Assembly (NCBI RefSeq): GCF_003589595.1 | Contig: NW_020653397.1 | Span: 1,783,092-1,847,091 of the forward strand | Length of the DNA: 64,000 bases | Source: Hyposmocoma kahamanoa | Taxonomy: Eukaryota; Arthropoda; Insecta; Lepidoptera; Cosmopterigidae | Reading direction: 5' to 3' | Shown: in pieces, positions 43,366 to 54,099 of the stretch | How positions within the stretch are numbered: the first letter of the stretch is position 1 | Layout of the letters: every line of letters starts with the position of its first letter | Made by a program: the position numbers and the translations under genes | Notes under the pieces: generated by a model | Databases searched by the model: none | The model's input: only the letters and a program-made list of their open reading frames with translations | Told to the model about the DNA's origin: nothing

Positions 43366-43552
43366 ATGGCTAAACAACCACACAATGTTCTGGTTTCAAA
43401 CTAAGGAACTTCTTGTAATATGTATGCCAGAGTAATGAAACTGATTCCAGAGTACAAACCAGAACACCCAGACCTATTAAGAACAGTTCGTTATCCGGGA
43501 ATCGAACCATAGACCTCAAGCGCAAACTACTCGACCATCAAGGTCCTAAGAA
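43366..43552 (-). repeat. Family E tRNA-like SINE
   Basis: On the plus strand: AACCACACAATGTTCTGGTTT, GTACAAACCAGAACACCCAG, TATCCGGGAATCGAACCATA (B box reversed) and CGACCATCAAGGTCCTAAG (A-box side). Diverged but with the complete order. Confidence 0.75.
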
Positions 43553-46500
43553 ATTTTAGATTCCTATAATTCGCTTCGCCTTTTCTATTCTATTATTCAA
43601 AAACAAAAAAGAACGCAGTCGTTCCAAATTCAAAACAGTCTTTAATTTCTTTTTCTTCTAAACAAAAAGTTAATTACTTTTTCTGGCTATCAAAAAGGCG
43701 GGAGATAAGGAGTTCGAAATAGGAATGAATCCGTGTTATCAACGCTTTCGTCTTATGCCACCCTGGTACTTTTCCCTGGAAAGTTAAAAGGATTTTTTTC
43801 TCATCAACCCCTAGGAATACCTATCGGGCGTAATTTAAAGATAAGTAATGTTTGCAGCCATTAGGGGTACGATTGAAGGAAAAGCAAGAAAAATGAGAAT
43901 GAATGCAAGCAAATGCATTTCTAATAGGATTTCCAGAGAGGAACTTTGTGATTTTGTTGGCTGGCAGGTAAAAAATTAAATTACTAAGCTAGTACTTACT
44001 AACAAAACGTCTAGAAAACTTTACAAAATTCTTTCAACACAAATAAAAAACAATCCATTAATATTATGTAGTCGTTCTTTTTTTACATCTAATGTATTCA
44101 TTTTAATGGAATCTGAAAAAGACTAGTGTAAGTACTTAGAAAAATAGATAAAATATCTACCTTTAACTTTTCTAAGTACGTAAGAAAGTAACTACCGGCT
44201 TACTGGTCACCGAAGTCTAGCACGAGATGAAGTAAAAGCTCCTATCGTTTCGCTTATGGCCTCCAGGGACACAAGACTTCCACCGCAAAAGCGCAACGCT
44301 CTAGCTTGTAACTACCAATTTTATGTAGCAATGGCTATTTGACAAGCAATCAAGTTCCTTTTAATTTGTGCCTTATTTGTTGTGTTGTTTTTAAATATAA
44401 TAATAAAAGTAAATCGGGTATTAAAATTAAATAAAAATACCACCTATAGCTAAGGCACACTTTGAAAATGTTGGCCATTGTTATTTATGTATTTTTATTA
44501 TGTTGTATTGCATGTCAAAGAGAAACCATTTTGTTTTTACATACAGGTGCTTTATGAACTTACGAGTAGCTATAATTTTTTTAGCTGTACGGAGATCTCT
44601 CATTTTTATTGTAGGTGCCTTACAATGTTAGAGTTATGCTTTTTTTTATTAGATCGGCCCATGTGGCCGTTTTTATTCCAGGTTTTACGATGTCGCCGTC
44701 TCATCATCATTAGAAACATAAAACTGTTCAAAAATATTTATTACAATCAAATTTTTTATTACCCAATAAAAATCTATAAATGAAAAAATCTTTCCGCCTT
44801 TGTCTGAGTAGGTCTAATTGACCTAACCGCACTAAAAACTCAACTTTTAACGAGCACAAAAAGGTATAAAAATTAAAATTAAAATTTCCTTCCATGTCGC
44901 GACAAGCTGTTTATTTTTCTTAAACAAAAAAAATGGTACCTATAATAATCTTAGAGCAGTAAAATACTATCGGACGTTTACGACAAATTCACACAAGACC
45001 TACTTAATAAATCTGACAAAATCTTAAATTTATGCCTGTGAGGGTAGGAGAGAGAAAAAAGATTGTTTTACGAGGCACTAAAACCGCTCAGAATTCGGCC
45101 CTGGTGGGATAATTCGGGAAAATTCGTTTTAATTAACATATTTTCACGGTGATTTCGATGAAAAATTCGAAATAAGTATGGTTTTATGTCCTCTTGCCAC
45201 TTTAAAGCGGCTGTTAATTTCATTTATGAAGCTCGATTTAAGAGAATTATTACACTTACATTATTATTTTTTTATTTTCGAACATCGAGCAAATTCCAAA
45301 AAATCGTACATAATACTGACAAGTAACAAAATAACAAAACAGGAAATGTTCTATTATTATTTTTTCATGCTCACGTTTAGAAAATATTGTTCCATCGCTC
45401 ATGGAATTTTAAAAAGTGGTCTTGATTAAATAAAATGTCGCTAGGTGTCCACGGAGGGTGGCAGGGGTTCGGGAGGGGGCAAACGTGATGAGCATTACGT
45501 ATTAAGGGGCCTAAACCTGTGAAGTGTAAGTAATGGACAACTTAGGAATTAAGATTTTGAAAGCGAAGTTACATTAGGGGTAATTGAACGATTTATTTTA
45601 ATACTTTGCGGATCACTGTGGGTACTTTAAGTGTTTCTTAATATTATTATTCAAATAAGTCTTGAAGTAATTTTGTTCTGTAAAGTAAATTGGACCATAA
45701 CAGTCTTCATTTCTAGACTCACCGTCGCTGGGCTCCTCTTTATAGCTCAACTTCGTGCTTACCTGCAAGAAAAAACGTAAAAATCAGCAAAATTCAACAA
45801 CATCAACAACAAAAGTACCAGGCGACCATAAAACGCGAAGAGGTCAAGAAAGCAGAAACGACCAATTTGTTTCCGCCCAACAAAAGGCGAACTCCAAATT
45901 CAAATATTTTTCTTCGCAACAAATTGCGGCCAGTATAATGAAAGGGCATTTTTATATGTATGTTTTTTTGTATGACAAAAGACACAATAGGTAAAAGAAC
46001 TATTGCCCTATATATTATACCCGAAATGACCAAAGAGTTTTGCCAAATAAAATACCTTATACACTTCGCGTGCGAGTGTAGCGTCTAAAGAAAAGAAATG
46101 GAGGATTTTTTGTGGAATTTATATGGGAAATTCTTGCTGAATACTTCCGCAGGGATGCTTCCACGGCCTTATCTATCGAAGGCTAAGAAATATAAGAGAA
46201 TTTTTTTTTTAAAGAAATACCTTGTGTAAATTAGGAATTGTTTTTAGACAACTTGAACCAGCTCCTGTCATTCTTCTATATAAAGGCGGGAACTCACTAG
46301 CGAGCTGTAATCGTACCCGTTGCATTATTACGTTACCAAAAATCACAGTGCTTACGAGTGACGTTCGTAGTGTGCGGCTTAATCTATGCATATGGTTGTA
46401 AAAAAAGTTAGTCGAAAATTTTGGTATTTAAAAGCAGTTCTGAGTTTCTTATCTCGTAATCACCATCGAGGAAGTCATTCACATTTCTCTTGAAAACGTG

Positions 46501-46887
46501 GCTCCTTAAGCAATCATTCTACACGTTTGATGATAGTATTGTGTGATGCTATTGATTGATTGTTAGTAATTTGACGTAATTGTAATTCAATTGACAATAT
46601 TTTTTTATTATTGTTTTTGTGTAGCTTATTACTATTGTTATTATTTAAGGAATTATGATTAAGATTTCAATTACAAATATCGTTTGCACACATAGAGATA
46701 AAATGACACTTCGGACACTTTCGGATTCGGAACTTTCGGAATTCGGTAGTGCGCAAACGGTCTTACGCTGATTAGCCAAATTTCTTTCACCACTGTGGCA
46801 AGCATATCGCCATTACGATAAGAAGAACCGTTCCAACATCGTACGCATCAGAAAGGATTATGAGATCAGAAATTCCCCGTACTAGGA
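43553..46887. other. Long non-genic stretch
   Basis: Over 3 kb with very few recognisable repeats: a small family E remnant at 45085-45118 (GGCCCTGGTGGGATAATTCG) and family K motifs at 43760-43776 (reversed) and 45816. It is AT-rich with several frames (44478-44783, 45178-45429) lacking any domain. No gene call is possible. Confidence 0.35.
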
Positions 46888-47003
46888 ATACCAGGACAAC
46901 AGAATTTACTCAGAAGCACTACCCATACCACTCAAACCATAACCAATTTAGAAAAGTTCTATCCCAAATTGGTCCTACCGAGAACCGTATCAGGGACCTC
47001 ATT
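46888..47003 (-). repeat. Family E SINE, partial
   Basis: AGGACAACAGAATTTACTCAG, CCAAATTGGTCCTACCGAG and CAGGGACCTCATTGTCC. The same CCAAATTGGTCCTRCCGAG phrase is at 7454. The A-box end is absent. Confidence 0.65.
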
Positions 47004-47286
47004 GTCCATAACACACAAAGATAATAATAAATAATACAATTTATGTAATATGTAAAAAAATCTAGTCAATTATTTAATGAATTCATGAACCACGCCTACC
47101 AGGCTCGCATAAGTCAACTGACGTCATTCACTCTACAACAATGGAAATTAACGCTAACGCAGGGGATGCAAATGTTTTGATTAAAAATGTATACCATCGC
47201 ACTTAGTCTGGGTCTGATATGACTTGGTATAGTACAAATATGGTGCAAGGGTGCAAGTAAAGTATATGTTATTTCTCATAACATAA
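47004..47286. other. Non-genic spacer
   Basis: Contains a family K terminal motif at 47098 (TACCAGGCTCGCATAAG) and a perfect CRE palindrome TGACGTCA at 47119. No other assignment. Confidence 0.4.
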
Positions 47287-47489
47287 ATTTGAAGGGTAAG
47301 GGTGCTGATAAAATTACAGGCACATGAGACTTGTCAACTGATGTTTCAGGGTGACGGGCGTTGTACACTGGTACCCCTAAGATCTTTCCGATTTAAAGCT
47401 CTGACTGGCACTGCATCTGTCATGGACAGGCGTGTCCGTTACCATCAAGTGCACGACTTGTTCGTCCTGTCACTTGTTTATAAAAAATG
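47287..47489 (+). repeat. Family A repeat, 3' part (inverted pair, left)
   Basis: ATTTGAAGGGTAAGGGTGCTG, GGCACATGAGACTTGTC, TGGCACTGCATCTGTCATGG and AGTGCACGACTTGTTCGTCC, ending CTTGTTTATAAAAAA. It faces the minus-strand copy at 47501 tail to tail. Confidence 0.85.
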
Positions 47490-47500
47490 GACGGGGCTAA

Positions 47501-47636
47501 CAAATTGTCACTGCGCCTGTCACCCTGAGACTTAAGTTGACAAGTCTGATATTCCTGTGATTTCACCAGCACCCGTCAAAACCGGCAGCAGTACTTCGCC
47601 AGACCATCTCTTTCACAATGAGCTCTACTCCGACTA
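47501..47636 (-). repeat. Family A repeat, 5' part (inverted pair, right)
   Basis: CACTGCGCCTGTCACCCTGAG, GATTTCACCAGCACCC, AAAACCGG and CTTTCACAATGAGCTCTACT. The GCCGCCAAG box is deleted. Head and tail pieces of opposite orientation abut with only 11 bp between. Confidence 0.8.
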
Positions 47637-48055
47637 CATATTTATATTATGGACTATTACATATATATTTTTTAATGTCGTTATGTATTTAACTTTATTA
47701 TTGTTCAGTACATAGTATACTTACCGTAAGAAGAATCATACCGTGGCAAAAGGACACCGGTGTAGCTATGTAAGCACCGACATAAATACATTAGGGGTAG
47801 ATCCCTACTGGACAGATGTCAATCTCCGCGAATGAGGGATGCTACGTTTATGGTCTTTTTTGCCGCTACTGGTGACAATAACTCCACCGTGACAATTGAC
47901 GGTGCATGTAATTTTGACTATTGTAATATTTTTTTCTTTGTCACGTAAAATTTATTTTTAGTTCGTTTAGCAAGCAGAAGTTTATGCAAAACGGATCAAA
48001 TGACAAACACACAAATTGCCAAGTATCAAACTAGATACGTCCCTGCACTGTGAGT
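47637..48055. other. Non-genic spacer
   Basis: Nothing recognised. Confidence 0.45.
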
Positions 48056-48168
48056 ACCAGGGCAAAGAGATTAACTTCAGAGACTGCTCTGAACACAAAG
48101 TCCAAAATCCCACCTGGAATTGAACTCAGACCATGATCCAGCGACAACAATACTATCCTATTGAAGCC
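48056..48168 (-). repeat. Family E SINE, diverged
   Basis: CCAGGGCAAAGAGATT, CCACCTGGAATTGAACTCAG (B box reversed) and CTATCCTATTGAAGCC follow the order of 43366-43552 in diverged form. Confidence 0.5.
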
Positions 48169-48361
48169 GTAATTAATTTAAAATATATCACACCTTAAAC
48201 AAACCTTTTCAAGGCGAAAGTGACAAGGCATGATTTAGGTATTTATGCTCCATCGTTGCCCTTATAGTCTCTTTCCATCAGGTCCGATGGGCAAGGGCAT
48301 GGAATGTGAGAAGTGGCAACACACATCCATTACTAATGAAAAGATAATTTTATTTGCAATT

Positions 48362-48586
48362 TTTTTTATCATACCGACATCAGAAAGATCAAGTCGTACG
48401 CCTGCTGTTAAGCGACACGCCTGTTCATAGCGGTTGCAGTGCCACTCATAGCTTTGAATCGCAAAGATCTGAGGTACACTGCCACTGCGACTGTCACCCT
48501 GAGATATGAATTGACAAATCTTATGTGCTTGTAGTTCCACCAGCATTTTTCCGTCTAAACCGGAAGAAATAAGCAAGGCGGTAGTA
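48362..48586 (-). repeat. Family A repeat joined to a LINE end
   Basis: TTTTATCATACCGACATCAG, GTCGTACGCCTGCTGTTAAG, GACACGCCTGTTCATAG, GTCACCCTGAGATATG, CACCAGCATTTTTCC and GCAAGGCGGTAGTACT. It is cut at that point by the start of the LINE end at 48588 and does not resume afterwards. Confidence 0.85.
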
Positions 48587-48587
48587 C

Positions 48588-48985
48588 TCCATAATATTAA
48601 CCTTAGAACTAAGTCCAAACTCATGGTACCACGATTTTGTTTAACTAAGGTAAACGATTATTTTATGGAGAACTGTATACGTTTTTACAATAAAATTCCG
48701 GAGCATATATTATGATGACCATCTCGTAAGTTTAAAACTTACATTAAAAGTAATTTAATTGAAAAGGCATATTACAAAATTGAAAAGTATTTGTTAGAAA
48801 GATGTTTGGAAAGACAACGTGAGTCTTGATGTCACACAATTATGATTCAAAGTGCATAGCGTCTAAGTTTACTTGAAAAGTGCAATCCCTAGAGCTTCTT
48901 GCTCGTTCTTCTCAGGGAGGTCAGCGTAGTGAACGAGCAGTAGCTTAAAAAATGACGTTTTCTAGTGTAAAAATTTTACACTAAT
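48588..48985 (+). pseudogene. LINE 3' terminus, copy 2
   Basis: Begins CCATAATATTAACCTTAG, the same breakpoint as 20108, and codes for LVPRFCLTKVNDYFMENC, VYVFTIKFRSIYYDDHL and related shifted blocks. A later frame reads KFKTYIKSNLIEKAYYKI, followed by stops. The 3' UTR again has CTCGTTCTTCTCAGGG and GAACGAGCAGTAGC. Several frameshifts disrupt coding. A shared truncation point in two independent copies suggests a short non-autonomous subfamily and not random 5' truncation. Confidence 0.75.
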
Positions 48986-49522
48986 ATTAAAAAATATATA
49001 GATTTCGAAATTTCCGCCAAATTATAATAAATAAATACTGAAGAGGTAACCTAATGTTAGGAATCCGAGTCCGCATCTCCAAGTTTCTCGGAATTTATGT
49101 AATATGAAATTTACCATGAGTTTTTCGGTGAAGAAAGACATCGTGATGAAATCTCCACGTCCAAGAAGGTTCTCAACACGCAGAAAAAATATTAAGTCCC
49201 CAACCCCCGTTGGTCTATTATAGCGGACCATGGCCTAAAGCCTCGACGAAGAGACGCGTGCCCATCAGTTGGACGTATAAATAAATATAAATCTGTCGTC
49301 CAATAACCAAAACGCGGCTAATTGATAAAAATAGTCAAACAACCATTTAAATAGCAAAAATAGAGCACAATATTTCCTTTTAAAAACAGTTAAACTTATC
49401 GGAACTTAGCCTAACGATGTATGACTGAAATATCAAGAATTTCAATATTCTGAAAACGGGGTTGGTATGATATCTCAAAAAAATATTTTATCACTTAACC
49501 ACGTTTTAGTTAGTGAACGGCA
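48986..49522. other. Non-genic stretch
   Basis: Nothing recognised. Confidence 0.45.
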
Positions 49523-49695
49523 GAAATACATATTAGACAACGTCACACACGTAGGTCAGATACCAAAGTAAGTAACTTAAATTAAAAAATAAAATAAAAT
49601 TAGTTTCCTACACTGACACGGCAGGAGATTGAACACGGAACCTCAGAGATGGGGACACCATGACAACCGGTGTGCGAGCCACTCGACACGTTAAA
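49523..49695 (-). repeat. Family D tRNA-derived SINE
   Basis: ATTAGACAACGTCACACACG, ATACCAAAGTAAGTAACTT, ACACTGACACGGCAGGAG, TTGAACACGGAACCTCAG and CCGGTGTGCGAGCCACTCG. The middle (GGAAACAACGACGG block) is replaced by an A/T run. Confidence 0.85.
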
Positions 49696-50413
49696 TAATA
49701 ATAAAAAGTACAAATAACAATAAAACATTGCACTTACAAAGCTCAATGGCTAACGCTTGTGCCCAAACGCATTATGACAGATTCATAATGTAGATGCGCT
49801 GACATAATTGAAACTGACATTCGTAATAATATAAATATTAATACATCTGTCCGGTTGCCGCTTGTAATTGCGCGTGCGCTCTTTTCGAATACATTACGGG
49901 TATATAGTGTGATGATAAATTATAAAATGAAAAGTAAAATTTTAAAAGTTCAATTATTTTGATTGCTACTGAATATGATGATGTTATTTATTTATTATGC
50001 TTCATAGATAAGCAAATTACACTTGAAATCGATATGACGATGAAACTCTACTGCTCATTCGTAAGGCAGATTCCCCTGCGAAGAATGGGCAAATACATTT
50101 ATCATTTGCAATATTTATTTCAATCATCTTTGTTTGAGAATACCTGCATGAGCTAAACGGGTCGCTACCACGAATTATTGACATCCAAGTTCGCAGAAGC
50201 TGTATGAACCTTTACAGTAAGTTTTTGTTTCACTATAGTTTTAAAAGTAAATGACAAATTTTGAATATCAATCGGAATCTTATTATAGAAGCCCCTTCAA
50301 TGAATTTGTGACTTTATGAAGATGAGTGTCAAAAATAGTTGGTTTATGTTTATTCCTCGAATCTTTGTTACTGTTACTATTTACAAAAAAAAAACAACAT
50401 AAATAACAAGTAA
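49696..50413. other. Non-genic stretch
   Basis: Includes a short GC-rich island at 49845-49900 (CATCTGTCCGGTTGCCGC, AATTGCGCGTGCGC), similar in wording to 11578. No coding signal was seen. Confidence 0.35.
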
Positions 50414-50605
50414 ACAACGGAACGAACCAGCGGACTTAACGAGTTTTTCTATGTGTTTGTTGTCGTGTCGTTGCATTTGGTTTTTTCAACGACTTTTTAG
50501 CCGTAGCGCCATCTATGAGAGATATTGAGTATTCATCATCCAGTTAGATACCGTTACAGCTACCAGCCCTGGCTAGAAATGTCGCTATTCATTGGATATT
50601 CAACT
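50414..50605 (-). repeat. Family C SINE, 5' head portion
   Basis: The plus strand reads GGAACGAACCAGCGGAC, TCTATGTGTTTGTTGTCGTG, CAACGACTTTTTAGCCGTAG, GCGCCATCTATGAGAG, then GTTACAGCTACCAGCC and ATGTCGCTATTCA. This is the long head that precedes the tRNA-like part in the copy at 54100. Confidence 0.85.
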
Positions 50606-50616
50606 TTTTTTTTTAA

Positions 50617-50750
50617 TTAGTCCACTAGTTTGTTCTAATTATTAATACAAAGATCGAACACTCAGAAAAAAATTGCTTAGTTGATATAGCGTCTGGCACG
50701 GTATGCTAGACGACGTCGGTTCGAATCCGGCCGGAACGAAAGAATTTTTT
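50617..50750. repeat. Family C SINE, rearranged tail and tRNA-like part
   Basis: A minus-orientation tail (TTATTAATACAAAGATCGAA and CACTCAGAAAAAAATT) is fused directly to a plus-orientation tRNA-like block (TTAGTTGATATAGCGTCTGG, GGTTCGAATCCGGCC and AAAGAATTTTTT). With the minus-strand head just to the left, the parts of one SINE are present in an impossible order, so an inversion or template jump has occurred. Confidence 0.75.
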
Positions 50751-51020
50751 AGTTAATTAGTAATTAAATATACTGAGACGTTAGTGTAAGAATGTTACTC
50801 TCGTTAAACCTAACTCTCAAAGACAGTCTCGGGCCCAGATTGTTAATTGCCTCACCGCACTTTTTTATAGGACAAAGATTCTATTAATATCGGCAGCATT
50901 ACCCCAAAATACCGTTTGTCATTAAACTACAAAAATAAATTTAAAAAAAAAGTTAAATCACTCCGACGATAAAAGCTGAAAAAACCCAATACGATAGACA
51001 AGTAACAAACAAAGAAAGGT
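50751..51020. other. Non-genic spacer
   Basis: Nothing recognised. Confidence 0.45.
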
Positions 51021-51162
51021 CCTTTTAAAAGAGTTCGTCTAGGGACTTACTGCCATGTTACCTATTTCTGCCGCCAAACAGTAATGCTCACATTACTGTG
51101 TTTCGGTTTTGAAGGGTAAGGGTGCCGGTGAAAATACAGGCATATGAGACTCATCAACTTAT
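51021..51162 (+). repeat. Family A repeat, 5' half of an interrupted copy
   Basis: GAGTTCGTCTAGGGACTTAC, CTGCCGCCAAACAGTAATG, TTTCGGTTTTGAAGGG and CATATGAGACTCATCAACTTAT. Continues at 51459 after an inserted element. Confidence 0.85.
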
Positions 51163-51458
51163 CGTCGAGGATAGAGCATTTACGCGTAACTAGCATTGGA
51201 TGATGAGTTTCCATCCAGGTAATTTAGTGGCCAAGTCAAATCCGCGTATGGTCGTGGCAAACAAATCAGCGTGATATACGGGAATCTATTGTTATCAGTC
51301 CGTAGACAACATAAATTAATGCTTACTGTGCAAAAAATTTATGTCGTATTGGAATAACATCTCTCTCTCATAAAAATCTCTCTCCTGTAAAAATTTTGTT
51401 TGTGCAGATATGCGCCTTTTACCAATGCTACATGCGCGGATTGTCACTATCCCCGACA
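51163..51458. mobile_element. 296-bp inverted-repeat element inside family A, 4-bp duplication
   Basis: Flanked by TTAT on both sides (51159-51162 and 51459-51462), within what is otherwise continuous family A sequence. The left end is CGTCGAGGATAG. The right end reverse complemented is TGTCGGGGATAG, matching at 10 of 12 positions. TGT..ACA ends with a 4-bp duplication fit either a solo LTR or a Ginger-like DNA transposon. The interior has a run of CTCTCTCTC (51362) but no coding frame. Not seen elsewhere in the window. Confidence 0.65.
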
Positions 51459-51550
51459 TTATGTCTTAGGGTGACGGCCATAGTGGCAGTGCCGCTCAGA
51501 TCTTTGCGATTTAAAACTCTGCGCGACACTGTAACCGTCATGAACTGTTA
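51459..51550 (+). repeat. Family A repeat, 3' half of the interrupted copy
   Basis: Resumes with TTATGTCTTAGGGTGACGG, then CAGTGCCGCTCAGATCTTTG, GCGACACTGTAACCGTCATG. It stops before the CCACCAGGCGCACGAC segment. Confidence 0.85.
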
Positions 51551-51975
51551 AGATGTAGATAGAAAATTCTTTATTGTTAGCACCACATACATAGAGATCA
51601 CAGTACAAAAAATTAAACACATTACCAGGGTAACAATTGGCGGTCTTGCCGCTTACAGCGAGACTAAACATGAATAAAAGCGGAGATGCTTGATATGAAT
51701 ATTTACACAGACATATAGAAATTATTAACAACACATTATACTTATGAATATACAATACATGCATACAACATTATATACATATACATCTACACATATACAA
51801 TATAATAACATACAAGAACCAGTCCAGCAGCAGTCCATTGCTATTGTGAGAGGTATAATTTCTTTACTTGATTTTTAAATATGTTTAACGATTGCAATTG
51901 TCTATCGTAACTGGGAGAGAGTTTCAGAGACGAACAGCGTGTACAGAGAACGAAGAATCGCAAAACGAAGAGGTA
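51551..51975. other. AT-rich spacer
   Basis: A long TATACATA-type simple-sequence region is present at 51720-51815. No other assignment. Confidence 0.4.
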
Positions 51976-52107
51976 CATGAACCTGTAATTTCACCAGCAC
52001 TCTTACCTTTCAAACCGGAACACAGTAACGGTTACTTGGCGGCAGAAATAGGTAAGATGGCAGTATTTCTATGGACGAACTCTTTTCCAAGGAGCTCTAA
52101 TGCTCTA
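51976..52107 (-). repeat. Family A repeat, 5' part
   Basis: CATGAACCTGTAATTTCACC, CAGTAACGGTTACTTGGCGG and AGAAATAGGTAAGATGGCAG, ending AGGAGCTCTAATGCTC. The 3' half is missing. Confidence 0.8.
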
Positions 52108-52597
52108 CACAGCTCGTGATGGAAATTAAAAAATAAAACCCAATATATTTTAAATAATTGATTTTATCTTTAAATGACAAATAAATTGGCAGTAAAAATG
52201 TTCATAAAACATTAACGCAGCGTTTTGTTCGGGGACGCACCTTAAGAGCACATTAAAAATTAACCAATGCACAGGCACCTGTGCAAAAACAACAGTTAAA
52301 ACAACAAATGGTTTTTACAAAATGTTTTTTATTGTTCATAAAAACTTTGCAATTAAAATATTATAATTTTATGCGTAGAGAAGATATTGCAACACATTCC
52401 ACGTCTTTAAAACAAGGATATTTTACATTATTATAGGTATTTTACACGATTTAATTTCGCCTTCCCCTTTCCATCACCGAGAGACTAGGCGTCGGCTGGA
52501 ACCCTAGCGCCTTTACGCCTCCACATTTATATGGCGAAAGGTTATGGAGTGAAATTCCCTATAATACGTTATAACTTGTGCCTTTTCACTTTTTCCT
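52108..52597. other. Non-genic spacer
   Basis: A GC-richer block is at 52480-52545 (GAGACTAGGCGTCGGCTGG). No repeat copy or coding motif was identified. Confidence 0.4.
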
Positions 52598-52647
52598 CCT
52601 AAGTTGCCTATTCACTTTTTCAGGCAAGAGTGAATAGGCAACTTAGG
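52598..52647. repeat. Perfect 19-bp inverted repeat with 12-base loop
   Basis: CCTAAGTTGCCTATTCACT (52598-52616) and its exact reverse complement (52629-52647). It is followed by TGCTCCATCGTCACTTTCC, a phrase with relatives at 9723-9770 and 59590-59610. No downstream T run supports a terminator role. Confidence 0.9.
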
Positions 52648-52746
52648 TGTGCATGCTCCATCGTCACTTTCCATCAGGTGAGATGGATGTATTTACCTCA
52701 CGCACTCACAGTTTATAAAAAAAACAAACACAGAGAAAAATTATTT

Positions 52747-52870
52747 CGCTTCGGCCAGACTCAAACCAGTGACCTGAAAAGTTACCAGACCTTACGAATT
52801 TATCTATGTGCTTGTTGCAGAATTTTGTTTATGGTTTTCAACGGATTTTTTGCCAGGTGGCACTACCACA
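52747..52870 (-). repeat. Family C SINE fragment
   Basis: TTACGAATTTATCTATGTGC, TTGTTGCAGAATTTTG and TTTTCAACGGATTTTTTGCC match the minus-oriented head of this family. A B-box-like remnant (GACTCAAACCAGTG) lies at 52759. Confidence 0.65.
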
Positions 52871-52904
52871 TGGTAATATCACAATAAAATATCATTGATT
52901 ACCT

Positions 52905-53033
52905 TCGATAACTCAGCGGATGACACTGAGTTTCCGGGTTTGATTCTACTTAAGATAAATGAACTAATGCAAATTGATTTTTCTCTCAGTATTTTTCGTA
53001 ACTTCGGAGTTAGTTTCGTTGCTCTAGAACTCT
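52905..53033 (+). repeat. Family E-like SINE fused to family B
   Basis: TTTCCGGGTTTGATTCTAC (B box) and GGAGTTAGTTTCGTTGCTC then a junction at ATCATGCTGGAC, where family B sequence starts. The AACTCAGCGGATGACACTGAG segment gives the head side. Confidence 0.55.
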
Positions 53034-53240
53034 GTATCATGCTGGACTGCTACGCAGAGATTCTGGGTTCGATTCCCGAGCCGGGAAAAATATTTGTATA
53101 GCCCACATACATTTATCTCGTGAGTTTGGGTGTAATTTGTGGTTGTTTATGTGTGTGTCCACTACACACATAAACAACCGCAGTAGGGTTTCCCTATTGC
53201 GGGGTTATAGTGTGGGTGCATTATTATTATGTTATTATAG
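53034..53240 (+). repeat. Family B SINE with a new hairpin
   Basis: CTACGCAGAG, TGGGTTCGATTCCCGAGCCG, GTTTGGGTGTAATTTGTGG, then a 16-bp perfect inverted repeat (GGTTGTTTATGTGTGT at 53141-53156; complement at 53164-53179). The hairpin replaces the usual CCATGGCACCCGCG block. After it come TAGGGTTTCCCTATTGCGGG and an ATT tail. Confidence 0.8.
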
Positions 53241-54099
53241 TAGAAGGAATTTATTTATAGTATGAACAATTTACATGGAACAATAAATAAGTTAAAAAAC
53301 ACTTAAAACGTGTTATAATGAAATAGCGGCAACAAGACAACTTCTTGGGTGGCAGAATTTTACGAATTCAAAATAACAACCATAAATATTCATAATAACT
53401 TTACATCTAATTTATAACATAAACGAAGCTAATTTTAAACTATACAGTAAAAGCGGTAAGGTCCAAATTTGTTGTTGAAACGACGCGCGAAGTGTTTTTA
53501 AAGAAATGTAAAAATTTGTCATTTGTCGTTCTCAAAATGACGTCAACTCTGCGACCATATCGAATCATTGCCAATTATCTCTTGTTCTAAACTATGGCTA
53601 TTCAAACACCACATTTTAAGACTTGACTAGTGAACTTTGAGCTCTCGCCGTCTTGCGTAGTTTTCAAGAACTAGTTTCTACTTCTACTGGCAACGAACGT
53701 TGCTGTCAAAAAAACAACACTAGCGCCATCATTTCAGGGTCCAGAAGCAACTTGTCAACATTTACTTATGTGCATAATTTTCACGCCATTTTGTAGACCT
53801 AAATCTATTGTCCGAAATGTTCTTTTGTTAAACATTTCGGAATTAATTGGTCTTTATTGTCTTTAATGTTTTTGGGTTAATTTCGTGGTTTTTATGTTTT
53901 GTTTTTGACGTTTGACAGATTGTTTTTAAAGTGACAGTTTGCAGAATATGTGTTGCCCTTTATTATTTAGAATAATAAGAATAATGGGTAATGGGTCATG
54001 TTAAGGGTAACACTTCTCAGTTTACAATAATAGCCACAGGAATTTTATTTTAAGCACTATAACACCTGTGATAGGAAACCCAGTTCACAAACACAACAA
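53241..54099. other. Non-genic stretch with promoter-like motifs
   Basis: Contains TGACGTCA (53538), an imperfect 10-bp inverted repeat CCGAAATGTT/AACATTTCGG (53813-53841) and a GCCATTTTG motif (53785). It could be regulatory, but no transcription unit is recognised next to it. Confidence 0.3.
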
